DNA of 64,000 nt from the NCBI RefSeq assembly GCF_016808335.1, contig NC_053143.1, forward strand, positions 5,613,398 to 5,677,397. Direction: 5' to 3'. The DNA is from Panicum virgatum (taxonomy: Eukaryota > Streptophyta > Magnoliopsida > Poales > Poaceae). Positions 40,446-51,124 of this stretch are shown here, in pieces. Below the pieces are notes generated by a model. It ran no database searches. It was not told the origin of the DNA and saw only the letters and a list, made by a program, of their open reading frames with translations. The position numbers were made by a program, and so were the translations under genes. How positions within the stretch are numbered: position 1 is the stretch's first letter; each line of letters starts with the position of its first letter.

Positions 40446-41745
40446 CCGGTGGTGCCGAACTAGATGACCTCCTGCACGACGCCCAGCGCGCTCCCCAGCG
40501 GTGGCTCACTGCTAGTGCGCACCGCAGCGGCGGTGGCAGCCGTGGCCCCATGGCTGCGGTCGGCACCCGCGCATCCTCGTGGCGGCGGCCAGCGGCCAGT
40601 TGCCCACGCTCTCCGCGGCGGCGGTGGTGGCCGGGGCCCATGGTTGGGGTCAGCTCTCTATACAACTAATAAAACCAAGAGGGTGACGGTACGTCGCGGC
40701 ACCATCGCGCCGCCAGGGCTATATATCGCCCGCGCAACAAAGCTCGAAGCCATCGCCTGAAGGCTGCCCTTCTTCTTCTTCCTCATGCTCCGGTGGGTGG
40801 CGGCGGCGAGCCAGGGGAGGGGGAGCGGCGGTGGCGAGCTAGGGGAGGGGGGAGGGGGTGGCCGGCGAGGGGTGGTTGGTGGGGGGAGCGGCCGCCGGCG
40901 AGGTCGCCGGTGGGTGGGGTGGTGGAGAGCGGCAGCGGAACTTAATTTTTCGGGTTGCTGGGGCTTCCATGGCCGCCGACCTTAGAGGAGGGGGCCGGGG
41001 GCGGCGGCGGCCCGGCGGTGGTATGTTCCTTAGATTGATTTAATTTAGTTTCTTTGGCAAATTTCATGGATCAATATTTCTTGCAGATACTTTGTCTGCA
41101 ATTATGGTCCCTTATCACTCCCGTGAATCCTCATGCACATGGGGCACACATAATTTCATTATATATGAAGTGATTTGAAGTACGATAATTTCCAGTGAGT
41201 AAAAACAGTTTTGGGGATCTTTTTATCTGTTTTGTCACTTCATTATCCTTACAGCTATAATATATCTAGGTCTTTTTTTCTCAATACATTCTTGTGTATT
41301 TGCATTATAGATACCTTGCATGTTCTTGTGGAACAAGTAGGGCCAAAATCTTCAGGATAGTGCAAGTTAATAAAGATTTTCTTGGCTAAGATTTTGCTAT
41401 TACTGTGTTGGCAATATATGTTTCTCTGCAATGTGTAAAGTGTTAAAAATCAGTAAGCTGCCATTACATCTGGATATGTTTCTCTGCAATGTGTAAAGTG
41501 TTAAATATATGTTTCTAGAAAATTAGTTATGACTGAATTCCTAGCTTCTTCATGATGCACTCCTTCAGAACTGTGGTAATTTTCTACACCATCAACTTGG
41601 ATATGTTGCATCAAAATTTAACACGGTCATGATGCTACTTAATCTGTAGAAATTGTGTTTGGCACTTGGCAGGGCCATGACCTCAACTAAGGTCTGCCTC
41701 TGATTGAAATAGTTGCATCTTCTCGTATACTACTATAACTTCCAG
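40446..41745. other. GC-rich then AT-rich stretch before the gene fragment
   Basis: 40446-41030 is GC-rich, with a GCTATATATCGCC TATA-like word at 40718 and Gly/Arg-rich open frames that look compositional. 41031-41745 is AT-rich intron-like DNA leading into the first recognisable exon. The GC-rich part could be a promoter plus first exon, or the continuation of the CACTA element begun at 23360. Confidence 0.35.
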
Positions 41746-43390
41746 GTAACAGAAACAAGCTCTTCAGGGAACGAGGATTGCTCAACAATACCAATTGCGT
41801 CAACTTCTTCAACAAAGCTGACCTTTCCTCCAGCTCCAGTGGTTAAACAACTGGTAGCTGCCATTGAGTAAGTTTGTGTACCTTAGCATAGTTATGCAAT
41901 CCAGCTTTTCAGTTGGCCTTATTTTGTATTATAAAGATATTTAACTGTTTTCAAAATAAGTTCATTGCCATATTAAATTTCCAATTTTTGAAAACCATTT
42001 TCCACTTTATTTCTAGCGTACATTCAGTGCTGCAAGGAATCTGTGTCATTTCGAATTGAGCACATCCTTGGAACTTCCTATTTACATGAATGTCTTCATT
42101 TAGGTTATTCTATTGTGCATATGAAATGTACAAACAATGCTTTGCTCTTGTAGAAATGGAAAAAATTTAAAGTCAATGAATGATATGAAGTCTGTCTGAG
42201 AGACCAATTACTGAAAGAGAAGGGAGGCTTGAGCTTATCTGTTGTTAAATCACTTGTTCGACGCGACAAGGAAGAAAGATCGAGTTCTGAATTTTTTTGG
42301 TGATGAAGAATCTCAATCTTTGATGTACTCTTTGTACAAATTAGGTATGCTTTAACTTGATGTGCTGAGGATGTTTGTTTGCACTGCCATTTTAAATTAT
42401 GATGCATAATTGTCTTTTCAGAGGAGCAGTTTCCACATGATGGTAACCCCGAATTGCTTCATTCAAGATCTCTGTCCAAGGATCAACAGGGTGCGCCTCC
42501 TAGAAGTTTTATTCATCATTTAGTAGAGGTTATTGGCAGCATTAGTTATGTGCACAAGATGGCATTCTTTTGGCAATCAGTTGTTTTTGAGGTGAGTAGT
42601 ACGCAGATAAATTGCCCCTCATAGGTTAGGAAACCACCTTGTAATTGATGTGTCTTGGCAGTACCATACCCTGTAATCGATGTTTCTTGGCAATACCAAA
42701 CTAGGCATATGGTTATACATATGACTCAAAACTAATCTGCAAGGTAAGCCTTTGTTTATGCATCCAGACACTACTACAAAAACGTTGATTTGTCCCGGTT
42801 GGGAAACCGCTGTTGTCCCGGTTTCCCAACCGGGAACGCCTGTCCGGGTTGGTGTCTCCAACCGGGACAAAAGGCCCCCGTCCCCCCGCTGGCCCGGCTA
42901 GCCGTTGGACCCGGGACAAAAGCCACCTATTGTCCCGGGCCCAAAGGCTGCCGGGACAAATGGCCAGGAACAAAGGCCTGTTTTGTAGTAGTGAGACTTT
43001 ATCATACCGTAGTTGAGGAGTATGAACACACTAATGCCATGACAGGTGTATGGGACGATGGAAGCCATAGTAACCCACCCTGAAGAAGCTCTCCAGATCA
43101 TGGAGCAACCTGATGAAAAATCTCTTGAAAATAAAAATTGTTTCAAGCTGAAACTCAACTTTATGGCTGAAGATCGCCCACCACTCTGGAAGCGCGCACC
43201 AAAGGATGAGAAGAGGACGTCTCCAAAGGATGACAAACACATTGAGGAAAAGAACACCAAGATATTATCCAACCTTTTTGACAAGGTGTCCATATTTTCT
43301 AAGAAGAATGTGAAATCATCGGAGGTGCCACCGACACCGCCGTCTTCTTCGCCAGGACCATTTGACGAGAGTGAGCGGGCGATTTTGTAG
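41746..43390 (+). pseudogene. Spliced host-gene fragment (3' exons), frameshifted
   Basis: Four exon-like blocks are visible. 41746-41867 is bounded by AG and GTAAGT (TETSSSGNEDCSTIPIASTS). About 42185-42342 (KEKGGLSLSVVKSLVRRDKE, SLMYSLYKL) has one extra T in a T run near 42294 that breaks the frame. 42421-42591 (FIHHLVEVIGSISYVHKMAF) ends at GTGAGT. 43047-43390 (VYGTMEAIVTHPEEALQIME, a Lys-rich tail, stop TAG) begins after ..GACAG. I do not recognise the family firmly. The SLVRRDK..SLYKL..FFW pattern faintly recalls the middle of plant Rab3GAP1-like proteins, a tentative thought only. Good splice sites show it was once a real gene. Confidence 0.5.
42769..42993. mobile_element. 225-bp mini-CACTA, TSD AGA
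   Basis: It starts CACTACTACAAAAACG and ends TTTTGTAGTAGTG, flanked by AGA on both sides (42766-42768 and 42994-42996). The body has inverted TTTGTCCCGG / CCGGGACAAA repeats. It is too short to code and lies in the last intron of the gene fragment. Confidence 0.9.
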
Positions 43391-43530
43391 CTGAAATTTC
43401 TGTGTTATTCCTTTGTACAACTTGTAGAGAGGTGTCCTAAAGATGACGGGGATAAGCTTAAGTTGTCAATACTCATCCAATTCATTGAACCTTTTGAAAT
43501 AAACTGAAAAAAGGTGAATATTTGAATGCA

Positions 43531-43912
43531 CTATTTTTTGAGCGGAAACCGTGAAGCAAAGCCCCCCGGCAACTATATTAAAAGGACATAAAGAGTTACA
43601 GGGAAGGAACTACTTACAGCCGACCCAACCAGAAATTGGGACTAAGACGGGAAGAAAGAAAGAAGCTAAGCAGGCGGGGCTACAGGGATGCACCAAAGGA
43701 AGGAAGGAGGGGGACAACTCATAAAGAGGATTACAAGGCATCAAGCCACAACAGGATAGAACTATGATAACATTGCTTAATTCTAATAAGATGACTTATG
43801 ACAGTATCTTTGACAAAAGCCTTCCAGGTCGCAAGACTTGGTGGTTTGTTTTTGAAAATGTAGTCATTCCTCTCATTCCATAGACAAAATTGTCAATACT
43901 CATGGTTTGTTT
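43531..43912 (-). mobile_element. 5'-truncated LINE (L1 type) fragment, minus strand
   Basis: The minus strand encodes the end of a plant L1 ORF2 (LWNERNDYIFKNKPP..WKAFV, about 43745-43880), followed by a 3' UTR and an A run (plus-strand TTTTTT at 43531). The 15-bp words TTTGAATGCACTATT and TTTGAATGAACTATT, near 43516-43530 and 43913-43927, look like the target duplication with one mismatch. Confidence 0.65.
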
Positions 43913-43928
43913 TTGAATGAACTATTGT

Positions 43929-45756
43929 TTTTTAGATGATGGGAGAAAACGTCCCGGCCTTGACCTCCTAGAGGCTACAGCCTACAACCCACTTATTACA
44001 TCAAAATGCAGCACCTCCGTCTGCAAACACACTCATAAAGTTTACAAAAGTAAATAGGAGACACTAACAAAGTTCTCATGGGAAATTATTAAGCAGCAAT
44101 CCTATTGCTAAATCTTCATCCATGGTTGGCGAAAATTTGCATAGCCGTTGTCTCCAGTGATCGGCATGCATCCTTTAACAAGTTGGTATCATCATCACAC
44201 TTTTGAAGCAGCGACCACATCCGAAACCAATGTGTGGCCCTGAACAATACCTGCATATACGTTTTCATCGAAGAATTGTCAAAAACAATATCATTTCTGC
44301 TCAACCATAGAGCCTAGCAAAGCGCAGAAACTCCACATAATAATTGTGTTTTAGATTTACAGTCAAAGCGAAATAGCCAATCATTATACAATTGAGCAAC
44401 ACTCGTTGGTGGTACCAAGCCAAAAGTGTACTGTACCACTCTCCAAAGGAATTTTGTAAAATGACAATCAAAGAAAAGGTGTTGGATAGTTTCATCATGT
44501 GAACAAAACACACATTTTTTGCTACCATGCCAATTACGCTTGGCTAGATTGTCTTTAGTTAGCACAACTCCTCTATGCAAGTACCACATGAAAATCTTAA
44601 TCTTAAGAGGAATCCTTGTCTTCCACAAGGTCCTATTCTGCCTTATATGACTATTGCAAATTAAAGCACTATACATTGAATGGACAGAGAAAATTCCACT
44701 TTGGTGTAAACCCCATTTAAAGACATCTCCCCTATCATTCAATCTTACTTGAGCTATCCTTGCAACTAGGTTATACCATGATACCAAATTATTCTCTACC
44801 AAACCACGTCGGAAAGAGATATTTAAAGGAATGGAATTGAAAATCGTTGCAATGGAAATATGCTTCTTTCTTGCAATGTTATACAGAGAAGGATACTGTT
44901 GACTAAGAGTGAAATTGCCCAACCATTTATCCTCCCAAAACCTGATGTTCTCACCGTTGTTTAGTTGGAAACTACCTAAGTTCAGGAACTTGTCTTTAAC
45001 CTTCATTAAGCCTGACCAAAACTGTGAGTCACCTGGTCTTTTTTGAATCTGCGCAATTGGTTTATCCTTTATGTATTTCCTCTTTAGAAGATTTTGCCAA
45101 AGGCCATCCTCATTGATCAGTTTAAACAACCACTTGCTTAGTAGACACTGGTTTTGAATGTCTAAGTTTTTAATGCCCAAGCCTCCTTGATCTTTTGGTT
45201 GACACAGAATGCTCCATTTAGCTAGTCTGTACTTCTTTTTGTGATTATCACGTTGCCAAAAGAAACGGGACCTGTAATACTCCAATTTCTCTAGGACTCT
45301 CCTTGGGACCTCAAAGAAAGAAAGCATAAACATCGCTAGGCTCGTTAATTTCTTCTCAAAACATTGTTCAATAATGTTCCAATCCCCATTGCTTAATTTT
45401 CTGTGGTGCATCGAGATACCGAGATATTTAAAAGGATAATTCCCTGATTGGCAACCAAACAACTGTGAGTATTGAGCTTCACATTGTTGTGACTCTCAAA
45501 AGCAGAAGATTTCACTTTTATGAAAATTGATCTTGAGTCCAGACAATTGTTCGAAAGCACAAAGGAGTAGCTTTAGATTGATTGCTTTCTCTAGATCATG
45601 GGATGACACCTTTTATTTGTCCTTGCACCTTAGCTCTGTTTATAAGGATGGCCAACATGTCTGCCACTATGTTGAAAAGGATAGGAGACAACGGATCTCC
45701 CTGTCTCAATCCTTTCTTTGTTTGAAAATCTTGTCCTACTTGATTATTTATTTTCA
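43929..45756 (-). pseudogene. LINE (L1 type) ORF2, 5'-truncated, catalytic segment deleted
   Basis: On the minus strand the copy runs from the RT domain (QGDPLSPILFNIVADMLAIL near 45700) to a zinc-finger-like RT tail (WKTRIPLKIKIFMWYLHRG, CVFCSHDETIQHLFFDCHF near 44500), a stop at 44116 and a T run at 43929-43935 (the A tail). Between QIKGVIP and HDLEKAIN the segment that normally holds the YADD active site is missing. A TGA precedes ESQQCEAQ near 45497 and a TAG sits at 44316-44314. The 5' end is lost at about 45756, where GC-rich CAG-repeat DNA begins. A LINE copies its RNA by target-primed reverse transcription; this copy cannot. Confidence 0.8.
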
Positions 45757-46825
45757 GCGCGTGCAGGAGGCCAGCAGCAGCATGTGCGGCGGCAGCAGCA
45801 GCAGGCCAGTAGCAGCACGCGCAGCGACGGCAGGGCGCAGCGGTGGCACGCGGGGTGACGGCGAAGGTTTTTTTTTTGAGGGTAGGAAGGAAGAAGGTTA
45901 GGATTAAAGAGATCTAACGCACGAGAAAGTTTGCATAAATCTCAAACACTAGAAGGTGGAGAAAAAAATCTTACGGAAGATAGATAGAATTTCCGATGCC
46001 ACTGCCTCGTTTCGTTTTGGCCCGGAACGTGGACTGTTCTGGCCGGATCGACATGGCCCAGATCAAATTCATGCGTGGGACTTGCATAACCACAACCACA
46101 AGTCCTCATGCTATTAAAAAAACCCAGCTTTTCATTGCGGAGATTTGATACATTGTGGTTGGTCTTTCAAATATAGTTTTCTCTCAATCCGTTGATCCTT
46201 TTTAAATTCCATTTAGACCATTATATTATTTATAATTAATGCTACAACAAAATAAGATCCAATATGGACATTTTTTAATTTTTTTTGTTTAAAAAATGAA
46301 CATTCACAATGTACAATTTCAATATTTTCAAATGCTACTTCGACATTCTAGATATGTTGTTTTAATGTTTTTATATGTAATATTGGAGAAAATAATATGA
46401 CATGTTAAACTAGTTTTAAATAAATGTCAAATCCATTATTTTAAGATATTGATTATACTAATTCGACCTTTCTTATAGCTTCTTTTGAAAAAGAAGAGAA
46501 AGGCATGCTGCTATGGGCCGTGTGCTGCAGCTTTTATTGCTGTGGTGTGCTTTTAGATTTTAGTGGGCTCAGACTGTTGTGCTACAAATATGGGCCGCCT
46601 TCTACTAGTTTTGGGCTGTGTAATTCCACCGATTTCTATCGCACGGGCCCGAACAGAGCCAGGCCGAAATCAATCCTTGAGCAGGTTTGAGTGCCATCTC
46701 AGAATCCACTCGAGTTGGATCTCCTAAGTTAGGATTATTAATCGCGATCCAACTTAGGAGATTATGTGCAAAATTTATGATGTTATATGAACAATACTCA
46801 GATTGGTTCAATAATCACTAGCCAC
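45757..46825. other. Intergenic
   Basis: It begins with a short GC-rich CAGCAG/CGGCAG-rich tract (45760-45845), then AT-rich DNA. No gene recognised. Contains one hairpin listed separately. Confidence 0.45.
46719..46762. repeat. Inverted repeat around TTAGGAT-TATTAATCGCG-ATCC
   Basis: ATCTCCTAAGTTAGGAT pairs with ATCCAACTTAGGAGAT across an 11-bp loop (one bulged base). It may be a small foldback remnant. Confidence 0.6.
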
Positions 46826-47420
46826 TTTCAAAACGACTGGAGTGGGGGAGTCAGAGTTGAAAAGAAGATTCCTCGCTTCTTTCTCTCGTCCAAAATTGTG
46901 CATGAGATTTTTCATCTTGCACGACTCTTAAGTGATAAAAGAAAGAAAAACTGGTTTTCATTCTTTTTTTATTACCTTCCTCGCGTATGTATAAGACCAA
47001 ATCCATTCTTTTTCAAAATGGATTTCGAAAAAAGAACTACTAATCCTTATTTTTCGAGGAATCCTTCATCAATGGTTGTGAATGACTGATTTTTTCAATC
47101 TTTTCGACCTTGGTTCCATAGGAGCAAGTCAAAGGTTGAGAAATAGAACCATGTGATTTGATTCGTTCCCAATAGACATGAGATAATCATCTTATGGTGA
47201 TCTTTTTGTCAACAGATGCTCCTATTACACGTAGTCTTTGAAGAATGAGAACCCACTATGTAGCATCTACATCGATAATTCAGGCATTGTGTACGTCATT
47301 AGTCTGATTCTTTGTAGGAACTACCCAAATAACAAGTTTGCAAAATAGATTTGTTTATCATAAAGAGATTCGTTGTTTCTGACCCTGCTTCACCTTAATT
47401 GTTATTTAAACAAAAAGATC
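46826..47420 (-). other. ndhB: Nuclear plastid insertion: ndhB intron 3' part and exon 2 start
   Basis: On the minus strand 46895-46931 reads as domain V of a plastid group II intron (GAGTCGTGCAAGATGAAAAATC..CATGCACAATTTTG). About 60 nt later GACTCCCCCACTCCAGTCGT encodes DSPTPVV, the start of ndhB exon 2. The exon then departs from the plastid gene and reaches a stop. The rest, to about 47420, looks like ndhB intron. NdhB is a membrane subunit of the plastid NDH complex; here it is a dead transferred copy. The assignment is from recognised domain V and exon motif, without alignment. Confidence 0.7.
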
Positions 47421-47681
47421 ACAATAAACTTTTGATAAAAACTTTATCTTAGTCGGAGTGGGGATAGCATTTCTCTTCTGCATATCTATGCATATCTGCA
47501 TGCTGGGTCAGCTTGCCTGGTAGCCAATGCGCGCACCCGCATCCGTGGCACGTGCATGCCAGGCTCTTTATTTCTTTATTTTGTCTGCAAGTTCATATAG
47601 AATATTATTTATTATTTTTATCATCAAATTCCAAAATTATTTATGTATATCATTAGACATTGAATCCGATATTAATGCATA

Positions 47682-47977
47682 CTAGCATAGTGCCCGTGAG
47701 TTGCTACGAGTAACATACTAGACCTATATAATATTACTAACTTTGTACTCGTTCCCTCCGTTCCCTCCGTGTATAGGCCGTGCCATGATCATGCGAGACA
47801 ATGATCGTTCGTGTTCTGATTGATTTGTTCGAGTTTCAATTAGGATTCTGATTAATTTTTTCGTGTTCCAATTATGATTTCGATTGAATTGTTGTGGTTC
47901 CAATTAGGATTTTGATTGATTTATCCAAATTAAAGAAACATTGTTTGCTTTAAAAATAGTAGAGATAGAGGTAGAGA
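47682..47977 (-). mobile_element. Small Helitron, minus strand
   Basis: The minus-strand 3' end is CTAG at 47685-47682, preceded by the hairpin-like CTCGTAGCAACTCACGGG. The minus-strand 5' end is TCTCTACCTCTATCTCTACT near 47977. These are typical Helitron ends. The host base beside the 5' end is not the expected A, so that end is approximate. Confidence 0.6.
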
Positions 47978-48120
47978 GTATATATTATACCGGATCCAAT
48001 ATCTATGGATATATTTATGGTAAATATCTGTATTTTTTTCAAGTAGTGGTGGTGCACATTTGGCCGGGACCATATCTGTTGTATTCACATACAACCTGAA
48101 AAAAAAGGATACCATGGTCC

Positions 48121-48195
48121 ACTACTAGAAAACAGCATCCATACCATGGTCCAGCATGTACGTACCATGGTCCAGCATGTACGTACTGTGCAACT
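48121..48195. repeat. CACTA-like start plus short tandem repeat
   Basis: CACTACTAGAAAACAGC at 48121 looks like a CACTA terminus, but no partner end or subterminal field follows. TACCATGGTCCAGCATGTACG is then present in two full copies and one partial copy (48150-48195). Confidence 0.45.
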
Positions 48196-48436
48196 CGTGC
48201 ATGCATCCCCCCCGATTCATTCTGTCATGCATTACATGCTCAGAGCGTGGGCATGTCGTGCAGGTCAGCTACAATAATGCACGCCAAAATGTCCGCTAGC
48301 CACTCGTCTCACGCCATATAGGTGCGCTAGCTGGCTCCTATGTTATCGCTCGTACAATTACCTGCATTGTCGTGTTCGTTCAGATCCATCCACATTATTT
48401 GTCCTATGTTAACTAGCAATGAGGTCCACAAAAATA

Positions 48437-49098
48437 GCTAGATTATTTCACGCTAACATGCATGTGGGAGCTGCTTTTTCTTCAAAATAAATCTATTTAG
48501 TTGATTTTGATTCATGTTTCAAAATTATTCATTGTTTTGTCTAAATATCCTAGATACAGTCTACTGGACATTGTTGCAAGCTTTGTAAGTATCAATACAT
48601 TATGAACCACTTTATGACTGATCGATATGGCTACCTCACGTATACCCGTGGTCTCAATGATTAAATATGAAAGCCAACTCTGGCTTCTCTGGTGAGGGAA
48701 TTTTTTTTAATTAACCTGGGCCTGAAATTTGCTCCCACCGGGAGTCAAATCCTGGACATGAGAAGTACTACTGGAGCCATCTATCCAAGTCAGCTAGAGG
48801 CTCGTTTGTAATGAATTGAGCGCTATTACTTTGTGTTAATATAATATATAGTGCATAAGACGGTAGGATATATTATATATATATATATGTTTATTAATTA
48901 GCTAGTCAAACAAATGGCAAACTTTTTGCAAGTAACAGATAACCAGAAAGACTTTATTTTTCTTGTTCATATCTCACTCGTCATGGGTTGGCCTGACCAC
49001 TTCGATCGAGATCGTGTTCTTGGTGTTTCGTAGCTGACGGGATAAGATCTACATCAGCTGCCCGACAGCTCACCACGTCGAAAAATTCCAAAACCTTA
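48437..49098. repeat. Direct duplication, copy 1
   Basis: The blocks 48437-48665 and 48935-49098 match 49309-49530 and 54440-54613 respectively. Shared words include GGGAGCTGCTTTTTCTTCAA, CACTTTATGACTGATCGAT, CACTTCGATCGAGATCGTGT and GACAGCTCACCACGTCGAAA. In copy 1 the two blocks are separated by a SINE and a (TA)n tract. No protein is recognised in the unit. Confidence 0.75.
48690..48810 (-). mobile_element. tRNA-derived SINE (Au-like), minus strand
   Basis: On the minus strand the A box reads AGCTGACTTGGATAGATGG and the B-box-like part GATTTGACTCC. GGTGGGAGCAAATTTCAGGCC and an A/T-rich end with AAAAAAAATTCCCTC follow. The element is present in duplication copy 1 and absent from copy 2, which shows it is an insertion. 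No clean target duplication is seen. Confidence 0.7.
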
Positions 49099-49308
49099 TC
49101 AGACTATACTATTCCACATATGAGTTCGCTTGTGTCCACTTCAGCCTAATCATATTTGATTCTTTGGAATATTTCACTATTGCTATTGTTCCGTTGATTC
49201 ATTGTTCTTACTCCACTCGTTTCGCTCCTCCTGTTTGGGTTTCACAACTTAGATCCCAACACCAGGGATTAAATATGAAAGCAGATGAATTGTGCGCCAT
49301 CATAAGCT

Positions 49309-49647
49309 AGATTATTTCATGCTAATATGGGAGCTGCTTTTTCTTCAAAATAAATCTATTTAGTTGATTTTGTTTCATTGTTTCAGTTATTCATTGTTTT
49401 GACTAAATATCCTAGATACAATCTATTGAACAATTTAGCGAGCCTTATAATTATCAATACATTGTTAGCCACTTTATGACTGATCGATGTGGTTATCTCA
49501 AGCATACCCATGGTCCCAATGATTAAATACGAAAGCAGATGGATTGTGTCATGTATGCTATCGTAAGCTATTACTATGTGTTAATACAATAGCGTAAGAG
49601 AAATTATTCACCTGCTTAGCTGGTCAATCAAGGGCAAAATTTCCAAA
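49309..49647. repeat. Direct duplication, copy 2, left part
   Basis: Co-linear with copy 1 from AGATTATTTCATGCTAATAT to TTAGCTGGTCAATCAAGGGC. It continues at 54439 after the Helitron. Confidence 0.75.
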
Positions 49648-49831
49648 TCTTCTATACTACGAAGAACAAAAGCTTATAAAAATATTTTTCACCCACGTTG
49701 GGTCCACCGTACCCTTTGTGTTGGACTCACCTGTCGAGATTGAGGAAGATAGGTGGAAGGTCGACTTATAGAAATCATGAGTTAAAAGATGTTTCTGCTT
49801 AAAATAATTTTTTTTACCCGCTGCGATCACC

Positions 49832-51121
49832 CACTACCGGAATCTGGACATTTGCCAGAGTGCTAAGGGCACTCGGGAAAGCCCATAAAACACTTGGCAA
49901 ATGGATTGCCGAGTGTAACACTCGGCAATGCGCACTCGGCACATATGGACTCGGTAAAGCTGTCTTTGGCGAGTGTTTTCTATCGCACGCTCGGCGAATC
50001 TTTTACCGAGTGTTAAATCTGACACTCGGCAAAGTTTTTTTTTGAAAGAATAAAAAAACACGGACACGCTAGGCCGCGGCTCCCTGGCGCCACTGCCACC
50101 AGCCTCCAGCCTCCAGCCCTGCGGCTCCCTCGGTGCCGCCGCCGCCACCAGCCACCAGCCCCCAGCCTCCTCCCCTCGACCGCCGCCACCACCAACACCA
50201 CGCCGCCGCCACCGCGGGTTGGCAGGGGACTTGACGCCGGCCGCGACGAAGTCTGCGCGAGAAGGCCACCCCCACCGCAACTCCCACCTCAACATGGGCT
50301 CCACTGTGGGGACCTGGGCCATCGGAGCTCGAGGCCCACCAGAGAGGAATGGAGCTCGAGGCCGGAGAGGGAGGGAGCTCGAGACTGGAGACCATGGCGC
50401 CACCGCCCGGCCACGGCGGAGCTCGAGCAGGGGTGGGGCGCCGCCCTCCCTGAAGTCCATGGCCCCACCATCCGCCCGCGGCGGAGCTTGAGCAGGGTTG
50501 GGGCGCTAGATCCGCCACCGTCTGCCTGTCCGATTGCGACCTCCCATCGGATTTGGCCGGCCTTGCCCTCTCCCCTGCGTGGCGAGGAGGCGAGGAGGGG
50601 CGCGCTGGCCAGGGACGGGAGGGAGGAGGTGGAGAAGGCGAAGGCGCCGTAGTGGATGGCGGCAGCGTCGCATGGGAGGAGAGGGAGGAGACGGCACCGG
50701 CCGCCAAGGAGAGTGGGCGGCACCAGTAGAGGGAGGGAGGGGATGGGGTTGGCGCCAGGAGAGGGAGGGGATGTCACTTTTTTATGGAAACTAGGTTTGC
50801 CGAGTGCTTCAGACTTGGAACTCGGCAAACTTGTGTTTCCTGAGTGTTAGATCTAGGGTAGTTGGCAAACCCTTCTAAATTTATTCTGATAAATTTTAAA
50901 AAAAATATTTGTCGAGTGTTTTATTTTTGCCGAGTGTCTTTCTTCTTTTTGCCGAGTGTTTTACTTTTGGCACTCGGCAAATTAGTTGTTTGCCGAGTGC
51001 TATTATTTTCTCGAGTGTTTTTTTTTTGCAGCGCTCGGCAAAGAGTTTGTTTGCCGAGTGCCCGAAGTATAGCACTCGGCAAACACTCATGCACTCGGCA
51101 AACAAGGGATTTCCGGTAGTG
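49832..51121. mobile_element. Non-autonomous CACTA, TSD ACC, GC-rich cargo
   Basis: It starts CACTACCGGAATCTGG and ends GATTTCCGGTAGTG, with ACC on both sides (49829-49831 and 51122-51124). Subterminal repeats of CACTCGGCAAA / TTTGCCGAGTG occur about 20 times at both ends. The middle (about 50060-50760) is GC-rich, with open frames on both strands (for example 49834-50460 minus, 50289-50828 minus) that look compositional. No transposase. The middle may be captured gene DNA. Confidence 0.9.
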
Positions 51122-51124
51122 ACC

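Noticed and set aside
48121..48138. A complete CACTA element starting at CACTACTAGAAAACAGC
   Set aside because: No matching right end, no three-base duplication and no subterminal repeat field could be found; kept only as a possible end.
49834..50850. ORFs of 60-212 codons in the GC-rich CACTA interior
   Set aside because: They depend on composition and overlap in several frames. No recognisable motif.
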